Assembly: GCA_017880745.1 (NCBI GenBank)
Contig: JADGRR010000143.1
Location: 1 to 6,968 of the forward strand
DNA from: Burkholderiales bacterium
GTDB lineage: Bacteria; Pseudomonadota; Gammaproteobacteria; Burkholderiales; SG8-39
Reading direction: 5' to 3'
Length of the DNA: 6,968 bases
The stretch's first letter is position 1. Every line of letters begins with the position of its first letter. The position numbers and the translations under genes were made by a program. Below, one piece after another: positions 4,729-6,968 of the stretch. The notes below the pieces were generated by a model that did no database searches, was not told the DNA's origin, and saw only the letters and a list, made by a program, of their open reading frames with translations.

Positions 4729-5202
4729 ATGTGGAATTTGAGCTTGCCGTGGTGGGAATTCGTTCTGCGCGGCGTAACGGTGTATGTCTTCTTGCTAATC
4801 ATCTTGCGCATGACCGGCAAGCGCCAGACGGGACAGTTGGCGCCCTTTGACCTCGTTCTGCTGCTCGTTCTTAGCAACGCTGTTCAGAACGCAATGAACG
4901 GCGGGGACAATAGCGTGCTGGGTGGCATCATCTCCGCCACGACTCTTATCGCGCTCCATCACGCCGTGGCGTACATGACGTACAAAAGCAAGAGGCTGGA
5001 AGCGTGGATTGAAGGAACCCCCCGTACGCTGATCCATGACGGTGTGTTGAACGAGAGCGTCATGCGCAGCGAATTGCTTACGCATCACGAGTTGGCGGCT
5101 GCCCTGCGAGCGGCCGGCTGCGCGGAGATTGGACACGTGCGTGTCGCCACCCTGGAAAACAATGGGCAGATCACTATTTCTCTGCGGCCGCATTCCATAT
5201 GA
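4729..5202 (+). CDS. DUF421 / YetF-family membrane protein, short form
   Basis: 157 residues. The N-terminal half has three predicted membrane helices (about 8-27, 40-57, 63-84) carrying the family signature LRMTGKRQTGQLAPFDLVLLL (26-46) and LSNAVQNAM (48-56). The C-terminal soluble part (88-157) has the conserved EGTPRTLIHDG (95-105), LTHHELAAALRAAG (117-130) and LENNGQITI (142-150). This matches YetF/DUF421 inner-membrane proteins; related Bacillus proteins are longer, and the ~150-170 residue form is common in proteobacteria. The biochemical role is not established. Start: ATG 4729 follows GGGGGA (4719-4724) at 4 nt, whereas the in-frame ATG at 4717 has no Shine-Dalgarno. Its stop lies 19 bp from that of the convergent dehydrogenase gene. 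Confidence 0.9.
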   Translation: MWNLSLPWWEFVLRGVTVYVFLLIILRMTGKRQTGQLAPFDLVLLLVLSNAVQNAMNGGDNSVLGGIISATTLIALHHAVAYMTYKSKRLEAWIEGTPRTLIHDGVLNESVMRSELLTHHELAAALRAAGCAEIGHVRVATLENNGQITISLRPHSI

Positions 5203-5221
5203 CTCGCCATCCAACAATGCT

Positions 5222-5968
5222 TCAGCGCCCGCCCGACAGCGTCAGGATGCTGCCTATCATATAGGCCGCCTCGCCCGACATCAGCCACAGGATCGCTTCG
5301 GCGCATTCCTCCGCGGTGCCCAGGCGGCCGATCGGCACTTGCGGAATCATTTTTTGCAGACGCTCGCCGAGGCCGGCCTCGGCGTGGATCTCGGTTTGGA
5401 TAAGTCCGGGGCTGATGGCATTGACGCGGATGCCGTCGGCCGCCACCTCTTTCGCCAGGCCGATGGTGAAGCTGTTGATCGCGCCCTTGGCCGCTGCATA
5501 TGGGATCCACTGGTTGGCGCCGCCCAGCGTCGCGGCGAGCGAGGACACGTTGACGATGGCACCGCCCGCGCCGCCGTTCCTGGTCGACATGCGCCGCACC
5601 GCCTGCTGCGCGCAGAGGATGGCGCCGACTACGTTCACCTCGAGCACACGCCGAATCGCGTTGGCATCGAAGCTGTCGAGGCGCCCGGCGCGTCCGGTAA
5701 TGCCGGCGTTATTGACGAGCGCGGTGATGGGCCCGAGTTCGAGATCGACGCGCTCGAACAGTCGGACCACTTCGTCCTCGTTCGCGGTGTCCGCCTGCAC
5801 CAGGATCGCGCGGCCGCCGCCGGCGCGGATCTCGGCCACGACCTCGTCGGCGCGTTGTTCGTTCTTCAGATAGTTTACGCATACCGCGTAGCCGCGCCTG
5901 GCCGCGAGCTTCGCCGTCGCCGCGCCGATGCCGCGGCCCGATCCGGTAATCAGCGCAACACCAGACAT
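5222..5968 (-). CDS. SDR family oxidoreductase, YgfF-like
   Basis: 248 residues, the usual length for a classical short-chain dehydrogenase/reductase. It shows the Rossmann glycine motif TGSGRGIG (8-15), VNY after strand 2, D60 in the adenine pocket region, NNAG (86-89), active-site N112, Ser142/143, Tyr157 and Lys161 (YAAAK), and the SPG motif (186-188) with TEIHA (192-196). The VNVSSLAATLGG stretch and the C-terminal SGGR match the E. coli YgfF subgroup, whose substrate is not firmly known. All catalytic residues are present, so it is probably an active NAD(P)H-dependent cytosolic enzyme. Start at 5968 is chosen because AAGGA (5980..5976) lies 7 nt upstream; the in-frame ATG at 5992 would add 8 residues before the conserved N-terminus. 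It lies 99 bp downstream of a TTT binding-protein gene on the same strand, with a hairpin between. Confidence 0.93.
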   Translation of the reverse strand: MSGVALITGSGRGIGAATAKLAARRGYAVCVNYLKNEQRADEVVAEIRAGGGRAILVQADTANEDEVVRLFERVDLELGPITALVNNAGITGRAGRLDSFDANAIRRVLEVNVVGAILCAQQAVRRMSTRNGGAGGAIVNVSSLAATLGGANQWIPYAAAKGAINSFTIGLAKEVAADGIRVNAISPGLIQTEIHAEAGLGERLQKMIPQVPIGRLGTAEECAEAILWLMSGEAAYMIGSILTLSGGR

Positions 5969-5975
5969 TGGCTTT

Positions 5976-5980
5976 TCCTT
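5976..5980 (-). promoter_or_regulatory. Ribosome binding site deciding the SDR start
   Basis: AAGGA on the minus strand with 7 nt spacing to the ATG at 5968. It lies inside the longer frame beginning at 5992, arguing against that start. Confidence 0.65.
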
Positions 5981-6030
5981 AGAGCTAACCAAGAAATCAG
6001 GGGATATTTCCTCTCATGCTCCGCAAATTC

Positions 6031-6063
6031 AGGGGCCGTTTCGGTGATTCTGAAACGGCCTCT
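6031..6063 (-). terminator. Hairpin between solute-binding protein and SDR genes
   Basis: GGCCGTTTC (6034-6042) and GAAACGGCC (6052-6060) form a perfect 9 bp stem, beginning five bases past the stop of the minus-strand binding-protein gene, where a terminator is expected. No T-run follows on the minus strand, so it could also stabilise the 3' end or attenuate read-through into the SDR gene. On plus-strand RNA the stem extends to 14 pairs through G-U wobbles; on minus-strand RNA those become A-C mismatches. Confidence 0.5.
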
Positions 6064-6067
6064 TAGG

Positions 6068-6968
6068 TTAGTCCAGCGTGACGCCCAGCTCCTGGATGAT
6101 CGGTCGAAATTGCGCCACCTGCTTCTTCAGCATCGTGTCCTGCTCCGCCGGCGGGGAGCCGACCGGCTCGGCCGCGATGTCGGCCAGGCGCTTCAGCACG
6201 TCGGGGCGGTGCACGGCCGCCGCAGTTTCGCGCGCGAGCCGATCGATGATCTCCTTCGGCGTCTTCGGCGGCGCGAACAGCCCGTTCCAGCCCTCGGCTT
6301 CGAGCCTTGGAAAGCCCAGTTCGCGCACGGTGGGCACGTCGGGAAGGGCGGCGATGCGCTGCGCCGAGTTGGTGGCGAGCGCTTTCAGCGTGCCCCTGCG
6401 GATATCGCCGAGAGAGGACGAAAGCTGGTCGCCGCCGAGTTGCAGCCGCCCCGCGAGCAGTTCCTGCTTCAGCGGCGCCGCGCCCTTGAGCGGAATGTGG
6501 GTCATGTCGATTTTCTCGTCGCGCTTGATCACCTCGCCGACGATGTGCATGTACGAGCCCGGGCCGGTGGAGCCGTAGTTGTACTTCAGGCTGCGGTCCT
6601 TTTGCAGCAGCGCCACGAATTCGCGCAGGTTGTTCGCCGGCACGCTCGGGTGGGCGGTGATGATCAGGGGCACGTTGGCGGCAATCGAGATGCCGGCGAA
6701 ATCGGTGTCGATGTTGTAGGGCGCGCGATTGGCGAGCGCGAGCGCGACCGACGCGAGCGGGAAGGTGATGTTGTGCATCAGGATGGTGTAGCCGTCGGGC
6801 GCCGCCTTGGCCACCGCATCGGCGCCGATCGAGCCGCCCGCGCCGGCGCGGTTCTCCACCAGCACCGGCTGCCCCATGGTTTCGCTCATGCGCTGCGCCA
6901 CCAGGCGCGCGATGATGTCCGTGGTGCCGCCGGGCGGGAAGGGCACGATCATGCGGATCGACTTCGAC
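6068..6968 (-). CDS. Bug-family tripartite tricarboxylate transporter (TTT) substrate-binding protein, N-terminus cut off
   Basis: The frame stays open to the right edge. Upstream of the first internal Met (6952) the codons read S-K-S-I-R, giving SKSIRMIVPFPPGGTTD, the normal start of a mature Bug protein, so the true start and signal peptide lie outside the window. About 299 residues are present against about 320-330 in the family. Landmarks are VPFPPGGTTDIIAR, VENRAGAGGSIGADAVAKA (ligand pocket), PDGYTILMH, the YNYGSTGPGSYMH loop, HIPLKGAAPLKQELLAGRLQ, and LPDVPTVRELGFP. The family binds carboxylates in the periplasm, but the ligand cannot be read from sequence, and many members are orphans without TctA/TctB membrane subunits; none is seen here. 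The downstream same-strand SDR gene hints at a catabolic unit, though weakly. There is no frameshift. Confidence 0.94.
   Translation of the reverse strand, partial: SKSIRMIVPFPPGGTTDIIARLVAQRMSETMGQPVLVENRAGAGGSIGADAVAKAAPDGYTILMHNITFPLASVALALANRAPYNIDTDFAGISIAANVPLIITAHPSVPANNLREFVALLQKDRSLKYNYGSTGPGSYMHIVGEVIKRDEKIDMTHIPLKGAAPLKQELLAGRLQLGGDQLSSSLGDIRRGTLKALATNSAQRIAALPDVPTVRELGFPRLEAEGWNGLFAPPKTPKEIIDRLARETAAAVHRPDVLKRLADIAAEPVGSPPAEQDTMLKKQVAQFRPIIQELGVTLD

Noticed and set aside
6068..6952. Met at 6952 as the true start of the TTT binding protein
   Set aside because: In-frame codons upstream continue the conserved KSIRMIVPFPPGG segment, so the Met is internal and the gene is cut by the window edge.

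Overview
The window looks like chromosomal DNA from a GC-rich betaproteobacterium, probably of the order Burkholderiales. The main pointers are a Bug-type (tripartite tricarboxylate transporter, TTT) solute-binding protein, strong Shine-Dalgarno sequences and high third-position G+C in the outer genes. This is an inference; nothing here fixes the genus.

Left third (1-1850, minus strand): the start of a guanidine nitrogen-assimilation operon. In order of transcription it holds a sigma-54 (-24/-12) promoter with NtrC-type enhancer sites about 100-130 bp upstream, a guanidine-I (ykkC) riboswitch, the two DUF1989 proteins UAAP1 and UAAP2, and the first 18 codons of the biotin-dependent carboxylase long annotated as urea carboxylase. 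Guanidine would be carboxylated, the carboxyguanidine deiminated by the UAAP1/UAAP2 pair to allophanate, and allophanate split to ammonia and CO2 by a hydrolase expected beyond the left edge. The DNA suggests two gates: nitrogen limitation (NtrC and RpoN) for initiation, and guanidine binding for expression of the leader.

Middle (about 1850-4716): a lower-GC, gene-poor accessory stretch. It has a long non-coding region rich in inverted repeats, two small exported proteins of unknown function (2505-2948 and 3347-3970), and a DUF4345 four-helix membrane protein on the minus strand (4130-4516). The two exported-protein genes are each preceded by a diverged copy of the same ~120 bp direct repeat, held at an exact 820 bp offset, although the proteins themselves show no similarity.

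Right part (4729-6968): a short DUF421/YetF-like membrane protein on the plus strand converges on a YgfF-like short-chain dehydrogenase on the minus strand, with 19 bp between their stops. Upstream of the dehydrogenase on the same strand lies a Bug-type periplasmic solute-binding protein that runs off the right edge, with a hairpin between the two. No tRNA, rRNA, CRISPR array, transposase or integrase was seen.
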